NCBI RefSeq assembly: GCF_023544465.1
Contig: NZ_JALPVL010000002.1
Coordinates: 62,001 to 126,000 of the forward strand
DNA: 64,000 nucleotides
Direction of reading: 5' to 3'
From: Paractinoplanes maris
GTDB taxonomy: Bacteria; Actinomycetota; Actinomycetes; Mycobacteriales; Micromonosporaceae
The translations under genes were made by a program, and so were the position numbers. The stretch's first letter is position 1; every line of letters begins with the position of its first letter. Below are positions 1 through 8,668 of the stretch, piece after piece. The notes under the pieces are model-generated. The model had not been told where the DNA came from. It saw only the letters and a program-made list of their open reading frames with translations, and made no database searches.

Positions 1-350
1 AGGCCGAGAGTGCGGGCGAAGCTCTCGTCACCGGCCGGGCCGGCCAGCCAGACGACCGCGGCGTCGCCGCTTCCCGCCGCGCTGTGGCCCGGTTCGCTGG
101 CGCCCGGTTCGCTGGTGCGCGGCTCGCTGGTGCGCGGCTCGCTGGCGGCTTTGGTCAGCTCGGCCAGCAGGCGCTCGGGGTCGCTGTCGATCACGGTGAC
201 TGGTACGCCGCTGCTGCGCAGGGCCGCGGTCTGCTCGGACTCGGCGGCGGTGAAGACCGGGTGGGCCCGCAGAACGTCCCACGCGGCGGCGGTGAGCAGG
301 CCCGCGGGCAGGCGGGGCGAGGTGACGAGCAGAACGATCCGAGCGGTCAT
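1..350 (-). CDS. mazG: MazG-family NTP pyrophosphohydrolase, N-terminal part (runs off left edge)
   Basis: Only the first 116 codons are in the window; the gene continues beyond position 1. The visible N-terminus (MTARIVLLVTSP, then a WDVLRAHPVF segment and VPVTVID) resembles the methylase-like N-terminal extension of actinobacterial MazG proteins, which hydrolyse NTPs to NMP and pyrophosphate. The MazG catalytic core with its acidic metal ligands would lie outside, so the assignment rests on this N-terminus and on position: mazG commonly lies beside mfd in actinobacteria. Around residues 68-87 there is a four-fold (A/T)SEP(R/G) repeat, probably a flexible linker. Start ATG at 350; an in-frame GTG three codons upstream is an alternative, and neither has a strong Shine-Dalgarno. 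The next gene upstream on the same strand is a lipoprotein 138 bp away. Confidence 0.6.
   Translation of the reverse strand, partial: MTARIVLLVTSPRLPAGLLTAAAWDVLRAHPVFTAAESEQTAALRSSGVPVTVIDSDPERLLAELTKAASEPRTSEPRTSEPGASEPGHSAAGSGDAAVVWLAGPAGDESFARTLG
88..147. repeat. Four tandem 15-bp repeats inside mazG
   Basis: Four near-identical 15-bp units (88-102, 103-117, 118-132, 133-147) built around GGTTCGCTGG/GGCTCGCTGG. Read on the minus strand they encode four copies of a (Ala/Thr)-Ser-Glu-Pro-(Arg/Gly) pentapeptide. Unit length is a multiple of three, so copy-number change would keep the frame. Confidence 0.8.
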
Positions 351-488
351 GGTCGCCACTGTGCCAGCTCGTTTTTTCGGCCCGTGCGCCGCCGCCTCCC
401 CCGCCCGCCCAGGGAAGGGAGAGGTGGGGCCACACTACTGGCTGTCAAGCGGGTGGGGCCGGGTTATCCACAGGCTGTGGATGAGTGG

Positions 489-1238
489 TCAGGAGACGTC
501 GGTGACCGGGTTGCTGCCGGTGGTCTGGCCGAGCGGGACGGTCACCAGGGGGCGGAGCGCGCCGTTCTGCGTCTGGAACTCCAGGACCGGGATGCCGAGG
601 GGCTGGTAGCGCGGGTTCACCGTGATCTTCATGCCCTCGGTGGTCTCGGCGACCTCCTTGCGGACCGCGGCGGCCGTCTTGACCAGGGCCAGGTTCTCGG
701 CCGGGAGCTGGGTCTTGAACTGGTCGAACGTGGTGTCGGCGGGCACCTCTTGGGCCGACACGAGCACGTCGAAGACCTCGCGCAGGTCGTCGTCGGACGG
801 GTTCGCCGCGCCGGCCTGCACCTTGGTGCGCAGGGCGCGGATCAGCGCATCCGACTCGGCGTAGAGGCGCACGTATTCCGCGTCCTGGGGCAGCCGCAGC
901 TGGGTCGCGTAGTCGCCCAGCGGCAGCTCGGCGGGCAGGCTCACCGCCTCGCGCCGGGCCACCTCGGTCAGCACGTCGCGGCTGACCAGCGTGCGGACCA
1001 CGTCGGTGCGGGTGATCGTCAGGGCGGCGGGGGGCGCGCTCGCCTCGGGCTGCTCGGCGGCCGCGGACTGCACCGCCGTGGAAGCGTTGTCCCAGACCTC
1101 CTGCACGCGCGCCTCGGTCACCCGGGTGCTGTCGCCGATGTAGGCGGCCACGGACGGCTCGGACCGGCAGGCGGAGAGTCCGCCCACGGCCAGGGACGCA
1201 ACGACGACGATGGATGCGAGTCGGCGAGCATGCTGCAT
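489..1238 (-). CDS. Secreted lipoprotein with SurA-N-like domain
   Basis: A 249-residue lipoprotein: Met-Gln-His-Ala-Arg-Arg, a hydrophobic stretch, then lipobox LSAC with Cys24 as the predicted lipidated residue, so it should sit on the outer face of the cytoplasmic membrane. After the Cys, VAAYIGDSTRVTEARVQEVW resembles the start of SurA/PrsA-type chaperone N-terminal domains, and the rest is mainly helical with charged heptads. No PPIase (rotamase) domain is visible, so if it is a folding factor it would be a holdase only. Start chosen at the ATG just before the twin-Arg signal sequence, with a GAGAG-type ribosome site about 8-12 bases upstream; an upstream ATG at 1271 would bury the signal peptide. 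It lies between mazG and mfd, all on the minus strand. Function is inferred. Confidence 0.7.
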   Translation of the reverse strand: MQHARRLASIVVVASLAVGGLSACRSEPSVAAYIGDSTRVTEARVQEVWDNASTAVQSAAAEQPEASAPPAALTITRTDVVRTLVSRDVLTEVARREAVSLPAELPLGDYATQLRLPQDAEYVRLYAESDALIRALRTKVQAGAANPSDDDLREVFDVLVSAQEVPADTTFDQFKTQLPAENLALVKTAAAVRKEVAETTEGMKITVNPRYQPLGIPVLEFQTQNGALRPLVTVPLGQTTGSNPVTDVS

Positions 1239-1318
1239 GGGGTCGACTCTCTCACGTCGGTTATGACCCAAGTCACCCGGCCCCGCGAGAAGAGGATCAC
1301 ATCACGCCGGCCGGTGGT

Positions 1319-1372
1319 CCCCCTGTTCCGGCGCGAGCGCGGGTGACCGCGGCACGCGCCGGAACCAGGGGG
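1319..1372 (-). terminator. Hairpin directly after mfd
   Basis: Arms 1319-1335 and 1355-1372 are inverted repeats (17-18 bp with one bulge) around a GC-rich loop; the right arm abuts the mfd stop codon at 1373. No U-tract follows, as is common for terminators in high-GC actinobacteria. It would separate mfd from the downstream lipoprotein gene. Confidence 0.6.
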
Positions 1373-4300
1373 TCAGACCTTCGCCGCCACGGGTGCGGGG
1401 ACCTCACCCAGGACGTCCTTGAGCAGCTGGGCGCACCACTCGAGCAGGGCCTGGTCGCGCAGCGGCTCGCCGCCGACGCGCCGGGTGCTCGGGCGGGGCA
1501 CGCTGACCTGGTCGTTGGCGTGCTTGTAGACCGAGTCGGGGTGGTAGCGCTTCAACCGCAGCTGCTTGGAGTCGGGCAGCGGCAGCGGGCTGAAGCGCAG
1601 GTGCTTGCCCTGCATCGACACGTCGGTCAGGCCGTAGGCCCGGGCCAGCAGGCGGAAGCGGGCCACTGCGATCAGGTTGGCCACCTGGGCCGGCGGCTCG
1701 CCGTAGCGGTCGGTCATCTCGGCCACCACCTCGTCGAGTTTCGCGTTGTCGCGGGCCTCGGCCAGCTTGCGGTACATCTCGAGGCGCAGCCGCTCGACCG
1801 AGATGTAGTCGACCGGCAGGTGCGCGTCGACCGGCAGGTCGATCTTGACCTCGGGCTCCTCCTCGGGGCGCTCGCCCTTGAACGCCTGCACCGCCTCGCC
1901 CACCATCCGCACGTACAGGTCGAAGCCGACGCCCTCGATGTGGCCGGACTGCTCACCGCCGAGCAGGTTGCCGGCGCCGCGGATCTCGAGGTCTTTCATC
2001 GCCACATACATGCCCGCGCCGAGCTCGGTGTGCTGGGCGATCGTGGCCAGCCGCTCGTGGGCCTGCTCGGTGAGCGGCTTCTCGCGGGGGTAGAGGAAAT
2101 ACGCGTACGCGCGTTCGCGCCCCCGGCCGACCCGGCCCCGGATCTGGTGGAGCTGGGCCAGGCCGAGCAGGTCGGCCCGCTCGACGATCAGCGTGTTGGC
2201 GTTCGGGATGTCGATGCCGGACTCGACGATGGTGGTGCAGACCAGGACGTCGTACTCCTTCTCCCAGAAGCCGACCATCACCTTTTCCAGCTGGTCCTCG
2301 CTCATCTGGCCGTGCGCCACCGCGACCCGCGCCTCGGGCACCAGCTCGCGCAGTTTGCGGGCCGCCTTGTCGATCGACTCGACCCGGTTGTGCAGGTAGA
2401 ACACCTGGCCGTCGCGGAGCAGCTCGCGGTGGATGGCCGCCGCCACCTGCTTGTCGTCCTGCGCGCCGACGAACGTGAGCACCGGGTGGCGCTCCTCGGG
2501 CGGGGTCGCGATGGTCGACATCTCGCGGATGCCGGTGATCGCCATCTCGAGCGTCCGCGGGATCGGCGTGGCCGACATGGTCAGCACGTCGACCGAGGCC
2601 CGCAGGGCCTTGAGCTGCTCCTTGTGCTCGACGCCGAAGCGCTGCTCCTCGTCGACGATGATCAGGCCGACGTTCTTGAACTTGGTCGAGTTGGACAGCA
2701 GGCGGTGGGTGCCGATCACGATGTCGGCCGTGCCGTCGGCCGCCTGCTCGAGCGTCTGCTTGGCCTCGGACGGGGTCTGGAAGCGGGACAGCTGCTTGAT
2801 CGTGATGGGGAACTGACCCATCCGGTCGGTGAACGTGTTGAAGTGCTGCTGGGCCAGCAGCGTGGTCGGCACCAGCACCGCGACCTGCTTGCCGTCCTGC
2901 ACCGCCTTGAAGGCGGCCCGGACCGCGATCTCGGTCTTGCCGTAGCCGACGTCACCGCAGATCAGCCTGTCCATCGGGACGGACAGCTCCATGTCCTGCT
3001 TGACCTCGGAGATCGCCGACAGCTGGTCGGGCGTCTCCTGGTAGGGGAACGCGTCCTCGAGCTCGCGCTGCCACGGCGTGTCGGGGCCGAACGAGTGGCC
3101 CTTGGACGCCTGCCGGGCCGCGTAGAGCTGGATGAGCTGGGCCGCGATCTCCCGGACGGCCTTGCGGGCGCGGGCCTTGCTCTTCTGCCAGTCGGTGCCG
3201 CCCATCTTGTGCAGCGCGGGCGACTCGCCGCCGACGTAGCGGGACAGCTGGTCGAGCTGGTCGGTGGGCACGTAGAGCCGGTCGCCGGGCTGGCCGCGCT
3301 TGGACGCGGCGTACTCGAGCACGATGTATTCGCGGTCGGCGCCGTTGACCGTACGCTGCACCAGCTCGACATAGCGGCCGATGCCGTGCTGCTCGTGCAC
3401 CACGAAGTCGCCCGGCTTGAGCTCGAGCGGGTCGATCGTGTTGCGCCGGCGGGACGGCATCTTGCGCATGTCCTTGGTGGACGCGCCGCGCCCGCCGGTG
3501 ATGTCGTTGCCGGTGATGATGGCCAGCCGCGAGCCGGCGTCGACAAATCCGTGGTTGAGCCCGCCGCAGGTGACCAGCAGCTGGCCGGGCTCGATCGGGG
3601 TCTCGATGGAGTCGGCCGGGGTGACACCGAGGCCGGCGTCGCGCAGCACCTCGGTGGCCCGCTGGGCGGTGCCGTGACCCTCGAAGACGAGCGCGATGGC
3701 CCAGCCCGCGGCAGCCCAGTCGTGCAGGTCGGCGGCGAGCTTGGCGGTGTCACCGTGATAGAGCGGCACCGGCTGGGCGGCCAGCGCCACGGCGTCGCCG
3801 AGGTCGGGCGAGACCTCGACCTGCGGGGTCTCCAGCCACGGCTGGTCGTCCGAGGCGGGCGCGTCGGCCTCGGCAAGGCCGAACGGGGACACCGTCCACC
3901 ACGGCTGCTGCAGGGTGGCGGCGTGGGCCCGGACGTCGGCCAGGGTCTTGAAAGCGGCGGCACCGACATCGATCGGGGCCTGACCACCCACCGCGGCCGC
4001 GGCCCAGGACGCCTCGAGGAACTCGTCGGAGGTCCGGGTGAGGTCGTGGGCCCGGGTGCGGATGCGCTCGGGGTCGCAGAGCACGACGTGGGTGCCGGCC
4101 GGCATGGTGTCGATCAGCAGCTCCATGCTGCCGGTGCCGTCGAGCAGCGCCGGCGCCAGCGACTCCATGCCCTCGACCGGGATGCCCTCGGCCAGCTTGT
4201 CGAGGATCTCGGCGATCTCCGGGTGCTCGGCCGCCAGCTCGGCGGCCCGCGCGCGCACGGACGGGGTCAGCAACAGCTCCCGGCAGGGCGGCGCCCACAG

Positions 4301-4993
4301 CGAGGAGACGGGGTCGATGGTGCGCTGGTCGGCGACGGCGAAGGTGCGGATCTCCTCCACCTCGTCGCCCCAGAACTCGACCCGCGACGGGTGCTCGTCG
4401 GTGGGCGGGAAGACGTCGAGGATGCCACCGCGGACGGCGAACTCGCCGCGCTTGGTGACCAGGTCGACCCGGGCGTAGGCCATGTCGGAGAGCCGCCGCG
4501 AGACCTCCTCGAGCTCGGCCGAGCCACCGGTGGTGAGCTCGACCGGCTCGAGGTCGCCCAGCCCCTTGAGCTGCGGCTGAAGCACGGACCGGACCGGGGC
4601 GACGACGACCTGGATGGGGTCGGAGCCGGGGTGGGCGAGCCGGCGGAGCACGGCCAGGCGGCGGCCGACCGTGTCGGACCGGGGGGAGAGGCGCTCGTGG
4701 GGCAGCGTCTCCCACGACGGGAAGACGGCCACCCGCGACGGGCTGATCAGGCAGCCCAGGGCGTCGGCCAGGTCGTCGGCCTCGCGGCTGGTCGCGGTGA
4801 CCGCGAGAACGGCCCGGCCGGCTCCGCCACTCTCGGCGGTGGCGGCCAGGGCGGCCACGATGAAGGGCCGCAGCGAGGCGGGCGCGGTGAGGTCGAGCGC
4901 GTCGGACTCGGCAAAGCCCTGACGAGCGAGATCGCGGGCACGCGCGAGCCCGCGGTCGCGGAGTGCGGCGGGAATGAGACCGGACAACTGCAT
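1373..4993 (-). CDS. mfd: Transcription-repair coupling factor Mfd
   Basis: 1206 residues, the usual size for actinobacterial Mfd. This ATP-driven DNA translocase pushes stalled RNA polymerase off DNA damage and recruits UvrA. Visible parts in order: N-terminal UvrB-like module (FPSWETLPHERLSP near residue 95), CarD-like RNAP-interacting domain (FVVHEQHGIGRYVEL, about 530), helicase Walker A GDVGYGKTE (about 680), DEEQ box (DEEQRFG, about 780), motif III TMSATPIPRTL, motifs V/VI (VESGIDIPNANTLI and QIRGRVGRGRERAYAY), and the C-terminal TRCF domain. All catalytic motifs are intact. Start ATG at 4993; the ribosome site is weak. It is divergent from the hypX-like operon across 184 bp, where TAAACT at 5057-5062 (minus) is a possible -10. 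Confidence 0.97.
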   Translation of the reverse strand: MQLSGLIPAALRDRGLARARDLARQGFAESDALDLTAPASLRPFIVAALAATAESGGAGRAVLAVTATSREADDLADALGCLISPSRVAVFPSWETLPHERLSPRSDTVGRRLAVLRRLAHPGSDPIQVVVAPVRSVLQPQLKGLGDLEPVELTTGGSAELEEVSRRLSDMAYARVDLVTKRGEFAVRGGILDVFPPTDEHPSRVEFWGDEVEEIRTFAVADQRTIDPVSSLWAPPCRELLLTPSVRARAAELAAEHPEIAEILDKLAEGIPVEGMESLAPALLDGTGSMELLIDTMPAGTHVVLCDPERIRTRAHDLTRTSDEFLEASWAAAAVGGQAPIDVGAAAFKTLADVRAHAATLQQPWWTVSPFGLAEADAPASDDQPWLETPQVEVSPDLGDAVALAAQPVPLYHGDTAKLAADLHDWAAAGWAIALVFEGHGTAQRATEVLRDAGLGVTPADSIETPIEPGQLLVTCGGLNHGFVDAGSRLAIITGNDITGGRGASTKDMRKMPSRRRNTIDPLELKPGDFVVHEQHGIGRYVELVQRTVNGADREYIVLEYAASKRGQPGDRLYVPTDQLDQLSRYVGGESPALHKMGGTDWQKSKARARKAVREIAAQLIQLYAARQASKGHSFGPDTPWQRELEDAFPYQETPDQLSAISEVKQDMELSVPMDRLICGDVGYGKTEIAVRAAFKAVQDGKQVAVLVPTTLLAQQHFNTFTDRMGQFPITIKQLSRFQTPSEAKQTLEQAADGTADIVIGTHRLLSNSTKFKNVGLIIVDEEQRFGVEHKEQLKALRASVDVLTMSATPIPRTLEMAITGIREMSTIATPPEERHPVLTFVGAQDDKQVAAAIHRELLRDGQVFYLHNRVESIDKAARKLRELVPEARVAVAHGQMSEDQLEKVMVGFWEKEYDVLVCTTIVESGIDIPNANTLIVERADLLGLAQLHQIRGRVGRGRERAYAYFLYPREKPLTEQAHERLATIAQHTELGAGMYVAMKDLEIRGAGNLLGGEQSGHIEGVGFDLYVRMVGEAVQAFKGERPEEEPEVKIDLPVDAHLPVDYISVERLRLEMYRKLAEARDNAKLDEVVAEMTDRYGEPPAQVANLIAVARFRLLARAYGLTDVSMQGKHLRFSPLPLPDSKQLRLKRYHPDSVYKHANDQVSVPRPSTRRVGGEPLRDQALLEWCAQLLKDVLGEVPAPVAAKV

Positions 4994-5177
4994 TGCAGAA
5001 CACCCCGAACACGTCGAAAAACCCCGGTCGCCGGGAGGGGCGGGGGTACGTCGGCAAGTTTAGTCCGACCCACCGACATTCCCAGGCTGCGCACCAATAA
5101 CGCACAGCATGTCCGGCATATGCATCGATACCGGGTCATAGTGGGCATCGGCGGAAAGCATTCCCTGGGGAGGCAAC

Positions 5178-6932
5178 GTGCGAATCCTGCTGCTCGTTAC
5201 GGCGTTCAACGGCTTGAGCCAGCGCGCCTGGTGTGCGCTGCGAGAGGCCGGGCACGACGTCGGGGTGCAGCTGGCCACCAGCGCGTCCGACATGATCGAT
5301 GGCGTGCGGGCCACGGATCCCGAGCTGATCCTGTGCCCGTTCCTCAAGGATCGGGTGCCGGCCGAGATCTGGAAGAAGCGGCGCACGGTGATCATCCACC
5401 CCGGGCCGGTCGGTGATCGCGGCCCGTCCTCGCTGGACTGGGCGATCGCCGAGGGCGCGCGCAGCTGGGGCGTCACGGCGCTGCAGGCGGTCGAGGAGAT
5501 GGACGCCGGGCCGATCTGGGCGACCCGCACCTTCCCCCTGCCGGCCGCCGCCCCGCGCAAGTCGTCGCTCTACAACGGCCCGGTCGCCGACGCCGCCCTG
5601 GAGTGCGTCCTCGAGACCGTGGCCAAGGCCGCCGACCCGGCGTTCAAGCCGGTGCCGGCCGATGCCGCGCCGACCGAACTGCCCGGCGCCCGCCCGCGAC
5701 CGTTGATGAAGCAGGACGACCGCGTCTTCGACTGGTCGGACGCCACCGAGCGGATCCTGCGCAAGATCCGGGCCGCCGACGGTGCTCCGGGGGTGCGCAC
5801 CGAGCTCGCCGGGCAGCCGGTCTTCGCCTACGACGCCACCGCGGGCCTGGCCCGCGGTGGCCGGCCGGGCACGGTGCTCGGCCGGCGCCAGGGTGCCGTG
5901 CTGGTCGGCACCGGCGACGGCAGCCTCTGGGTCGGTCATCTGCGCGACACCGAGGGCGGCATCAAGCTCCCGGCGACCACCCTGCTCGGCTCGCGGCTGC
6001 GGGGCGTGCCCAACTCCCCCGTGCCGATCGGCACCGAGCCGGAGTCACCGGTCTCGTACCGCCAGGTGCGTTACCGCCGCACCGGCCGGATCGGCTGGCT
6101 GGCGTTCGACTTCTACAACGGCGCGATGGCACCCGGGCACTGCCGGCGACTGCTCGCGGCGCTGCGCCACGCGGTCGCGCAGAACACCGACGTGCTGGTG
6201 TTGCGCGGTGGCACCGACGCGTTCAGCAACGGCATCCACCTCAACGTGATCGACGCGTCGTCCGACCCGGCCGGCAGTGCCTGGGCCAACATCCGGGCGA
6301 TCAACGACGTGTGCCGCGAGATCATCACCTGCACCAAGCAGGTGGTCGTGGCGGCGTACGCCGGAAGCGCGGGCGCCGGCGGCGTGATGCTCGGCCTCGG
6401 GGCCGACGTCGTCGCGGCGCGTGCGGGCATCGTGCTCAACCCCTATTACGAGATGGGCCTGTTCGGGTCCGAGCTGCACACGTTCACGCTGCCCCGGCGG
6501 GTCGGCGCCGACCAGGCGCAGCAGCTGGTGGACGACAAGCTGCCGGTCAGTGCCGAGCAGGCGGCCCGGATCGGGCTGGTCGACGAGGTCGGGCCGCGCC
6601 ACCCCGACGCGTACACGGAATGGCTCACCGCCCTGGCCGAACGCGAGAGCGAACCGCGCACCGCCCGCCGGCGCCGTCAGGCGAAGGCCCGCCGGCTGGC
6701 CGGCGAGCGCGTTCCGCTGGAGGTCTACGAGGCTCGGGAGCTGGCCGAGATGAGCCGCGACATGTTCGGCGACCGCAACGGTTTCATCGCCGCCCGGCAC
6801 GCCTTCGTCACCAAGGCCCCGCCGGCCGGGACACCCGAGCGCCTCCGGCTCACGCCGGCCAACGTCAGCCGGATCGCGCCGAAAGAGAAGCGGAAGCCGG
6901 CGGTGCGCCCCGCTGTGCCGCTCTCCGCCTGA
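5178..6932 (+). CDS. HypX/HoxX-type formyl-THF transferase-enoyl-CoA hydratase fusion
   Basis: 584 residues with the two-part architecture of HypX/HoxX. The N-terminal half (about 1-240) is a formyl-THF-binding hydrolase/transferase-like fold with HPGPVGDRGPSSLDWAI at 74-90. The C-terminal half (about 295-560) is a crotonase fold with FDFYNGAMAPG, SNGIHLNVID (about 350) and AYAGSAGAGGVML oxyanion-type motifs. HypX proteins release CO from N10-formyl-THF via formyl-CoA, supplying the CO ligand of [NiFe]-hydrogenase in aerobes. No hydrogenase genes are in the window; instead this is the first gene of an operon with cslA, glxA and a GH6 enzyme, sharing the A of its stop (ATGA) with cslA. GTG start with a strong GGGGAGG site (5167-5173). 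The family call is firm; its job in this operon is unknown. Confidence 0.85.
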   Translation: MRILLLVTAFNGLSQRAWCALREAGHDVGVQLATSASDMIDGVRATDPELILCPFLKDRVPAEIWKKRRTVIIHPGPVGDRGPSSLDWAIAEGARSWGVTALQAVEEMDAGPIWATRTFPLPAAAPRKSSLYNGPVADAALECVLETVAKAADPAFKPVPADAAPTELPGARPRPLMKQDDRVFDWSDATERILRKIRAADGAPGVRTELAGQPVFAYDATAGLARGGRPGTVLGRRQGAVLVGTGDGSLWVGHLRDTEGGIKLPATTLLGSRLRGVPNSPVPIGTEPESPVSYRQVRYRRTGRIGWLAFDFYNGAMAPGHCRRLLAALRHAVAQNTDVLVLRGGTDAFSNGIHLNVIDASSDPAGSAWANIRAINDVCREIITCTKQVVVAAYAGSAGAGGVMLGLGADVVAARAGIVLNPYYEMGLFGSELHTFTLPRRVGADQAQQLVDDKLPVSAEQAARIGLVDEVGPRHPDAYTEWLTALAERESEPRTARRRRQAKARRLAGERVPLEVYEARELAEMSRDMFGDRNGFIAARHAFVTKAPPAGTPERLRLTPANVSRIAPKEKRKPAVRPAVPLSA

Positions 6933-8668
6933 TGAGCACGGTTCGCGACGTTCCGACCGGCCGGGTCCGGGTCAGCGCGGCACTGCAAGCGGCCACCATG
7001 CTGCTGCCCGCGCGTTACAACTACAGCGCCTACAGCGTGCTCGCCGGCCCGGCCGATCCGGCGCCCACAGAGGACAGACCCTATTCCGTACGCATGAAGC
7101 GCCTGGCCCGCCGACGGCCGGTGCTCACCATCCTGATCACCCTGTTCGCGTTCGCCTTCGAAAGCACGTTCTTCGGCTGGCTGATCGCGTCGATCGAGAT
7201 CCCGGACCGCCGGTTGCACCCGCTCCTCTACGGCGGGGCGATCGTGATGATCGCCGCGACCGCCGTGATCGAGCTCTTCCGGCTGGTCAATGTGGTCACG
7301 CTCTGCCTGGCCACGCTGTGGGCGCGCGACCCGGTGCCGGTGGTGCCGGACACGACGCTGCGGGTGGCCTTCCTGACGACGATCGTGCCCGGCAAGGAGC
7401 CGGTGGCGATGGTCGAGCGGACCCTGCGCGCCGCCCGCAACGTGCGCTACTGCGGGACGTACGAGGTGTGGTTGCTCGACGAGGGCGACGACGCCGAGGT
7501 CAAGGCGATGTGCGAGCGGCTCGGGGTACACCACTTCAGCCGGCGCGGCATCGATCGGTTCAACACGTCGTCCGGTGCCTTCAAGGCGAAGACCAAGCAC
7601 GGCAACTACAACGCGTGGGTCGACGTGCACGGCGACGACTACGACGTGTTCGTCTCGGTCGACCCCGATCACGTACCACTGCCCAATTTCTGCGAGCGGC
7701 TGCTGGGCTACTTCCGGGACCCGGCCGTCGGTTTCGTGGTGGGGCCGCAGATCTATGGCAACTACGACAACCTGGTCACCCGGTGGGCGGAGTCGCAGCA
7801 GTACCTGTTCCACTCGCTGTTGCAGCGGGCCGGCAACCGGCGCGGGATCGCCATGCTGGTGGGCACCAACAACGCCGTACGCATCAAGGCCCTGAAATCG
7901 ATCGGCGGGCTCCAGGACTCGATCACCGAGGACATGGCGACCAGCCTCGCGTTGCACGCGGCCAAGTGGCGCTCGGTCTACACGCCCGACGTGCTGGCGG
8001 TCGGCGAAGGACCCTCGTCCTGGACCGACTACTTCACCCAGCAGCACCGCTGGTCGCGCGGCACCGACGAGGTCATGGTGCGCCAGTTCGCCCGGATGGC
8101 GCTCAAGCTCGGCCCGGGCCGGGCGATCCACTATGGCCTGTTGATGTCGTACTACCCGCTGACCGCACTGGCCTGGCTGCTCGGCGCGCTCAACGCGTTC
8201 TGCTACCTCGTGCTCGGCGCGCAGGGCGTGTACGTCCCGCAGGAGGTGTGGCTGATGCTCTACATCGACGCCGCGCTCTTCCAGGTCGGGCTGTACGTCT
8301 TCAACCGGCGGCACAACACCAGCCCGCACGAGGAAGCCGGCTCGTCCGGCCTGACCGGCATGGTGGCCTCCACGCTGTCCACGCCGATCTACGTCTCGTC
8401 GTTCGTCGGGGCGCTGCTGCGCCGTCAGTCCGGTTTCGTGGTGACGCCCAAGGGCGACTCGACCAGCCCCGATCGGCTCGCCACGTTCGCCCCGGGGCTG
8501 CGCTGGGCGGTGTTCTTCGTCGCCATGCTCGTGGTCGCCGCGGTCACCGGTCACGTCGACAGCGCGATGTTCGTCTGGCCCGCGCTCAACCTGATCATCT
8601 GCCTCACCCCGCCGGCCCTCTGGTTCGCCCGGATCCGGCGCCGTCGACCCGAGGAGTCCCCCGCATGA
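6932..8668 (+). CDS. cslA: CslA-type processive family 2 glycosyltransferase (cellulose synthase-like)
   Basis: 578-residue membrane glycosyltransferase. Two N-terminal membrane segments (about 55-75 and 85-110) precede a GT-A domain with the processive GT2 motifs: DEGDD, VDPDH (DxD), SITED, and QQHRWSRG (Q-x-x-R-W). Four or so C-terminal membrane helices would form the glycan channel. The family polymerises a beta-glucan, and CslA of Streptomyces makes a tip-localised beta-glycan with GlxA. The start overlaps the hypX-like stop (ATGA) and the stop overlaps the glxA start (ATGA at 8665-8668), so the genes are translationally coupled and probably made in fixed ratio. No PilZ domain is visible. 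Cellulose synthase-like is sure; the exact polymer is inferred from the streptomycete system. Confidence 0.9.
   Translation: MSTVRDVPTGRVRVSAALQAATMLLPARYNYSAYSVLAGPADPAPTEDRPYSVRMKRLARRRPVLTILITLFAFAFESTFFGWLIASIEIPDRRLHPLLYGGAIVMIAATAVIELFRLVNVVTLCLATLWARDPVPVVPDTTLRVAFLTTIVPGKEPVAMVERTLRAARNVRYCGTYEVWLLDEGDDAEVKAMCERLGVHHFSRRGIDRFNTSSGAFKAKTKHGNYNAWVDVHGDDYDVFVSVDPDHVPLPNFCERLLGYFRDPAVGFVVGPQIYGNYDNLVTRWAESQQYLFHSLLQRAGNRRGIAMLVGTNNAVRIKALKSIGGLQDSITEDMATSLALHAAKWRSVYTPDVLAVGEGPSSWTDYFTQQHRWSRGTDEVMVRQFARMALKLGPGRAIHYGLLMSYYPLTALAWLLGALNAFCYLVLGAQGVYVPQEVWLMLYIDAALFQVGLYVFNRRHNTSPHEEAGSSGLTGMVASTLSTPIYVSSFVGALLRRQSGFVVTPKGDSTSPDRLATFAPGLRWAVFFVAMLVVAAVTGHVDSAMFVWPALNLIICLTPPALWFARIRRRRPEESPA

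Noticed and set aside
1214..5416. 1400-codon plus-strand open frame antisense to mfd
   Set aside because: High-GC codon bias on the opposite strand removes stops; the translation is low-complexity Val/Gly/Arg/Leu with no family signature, while mfd on the minus strand has all helicase motifs.
5178..6932. The HypX-like gene as part of a hydrogenase maturation cluster
   Set aside because: No hydrogenase subunit or other hyp gene is visible; its operon partners are glycan enzymes.
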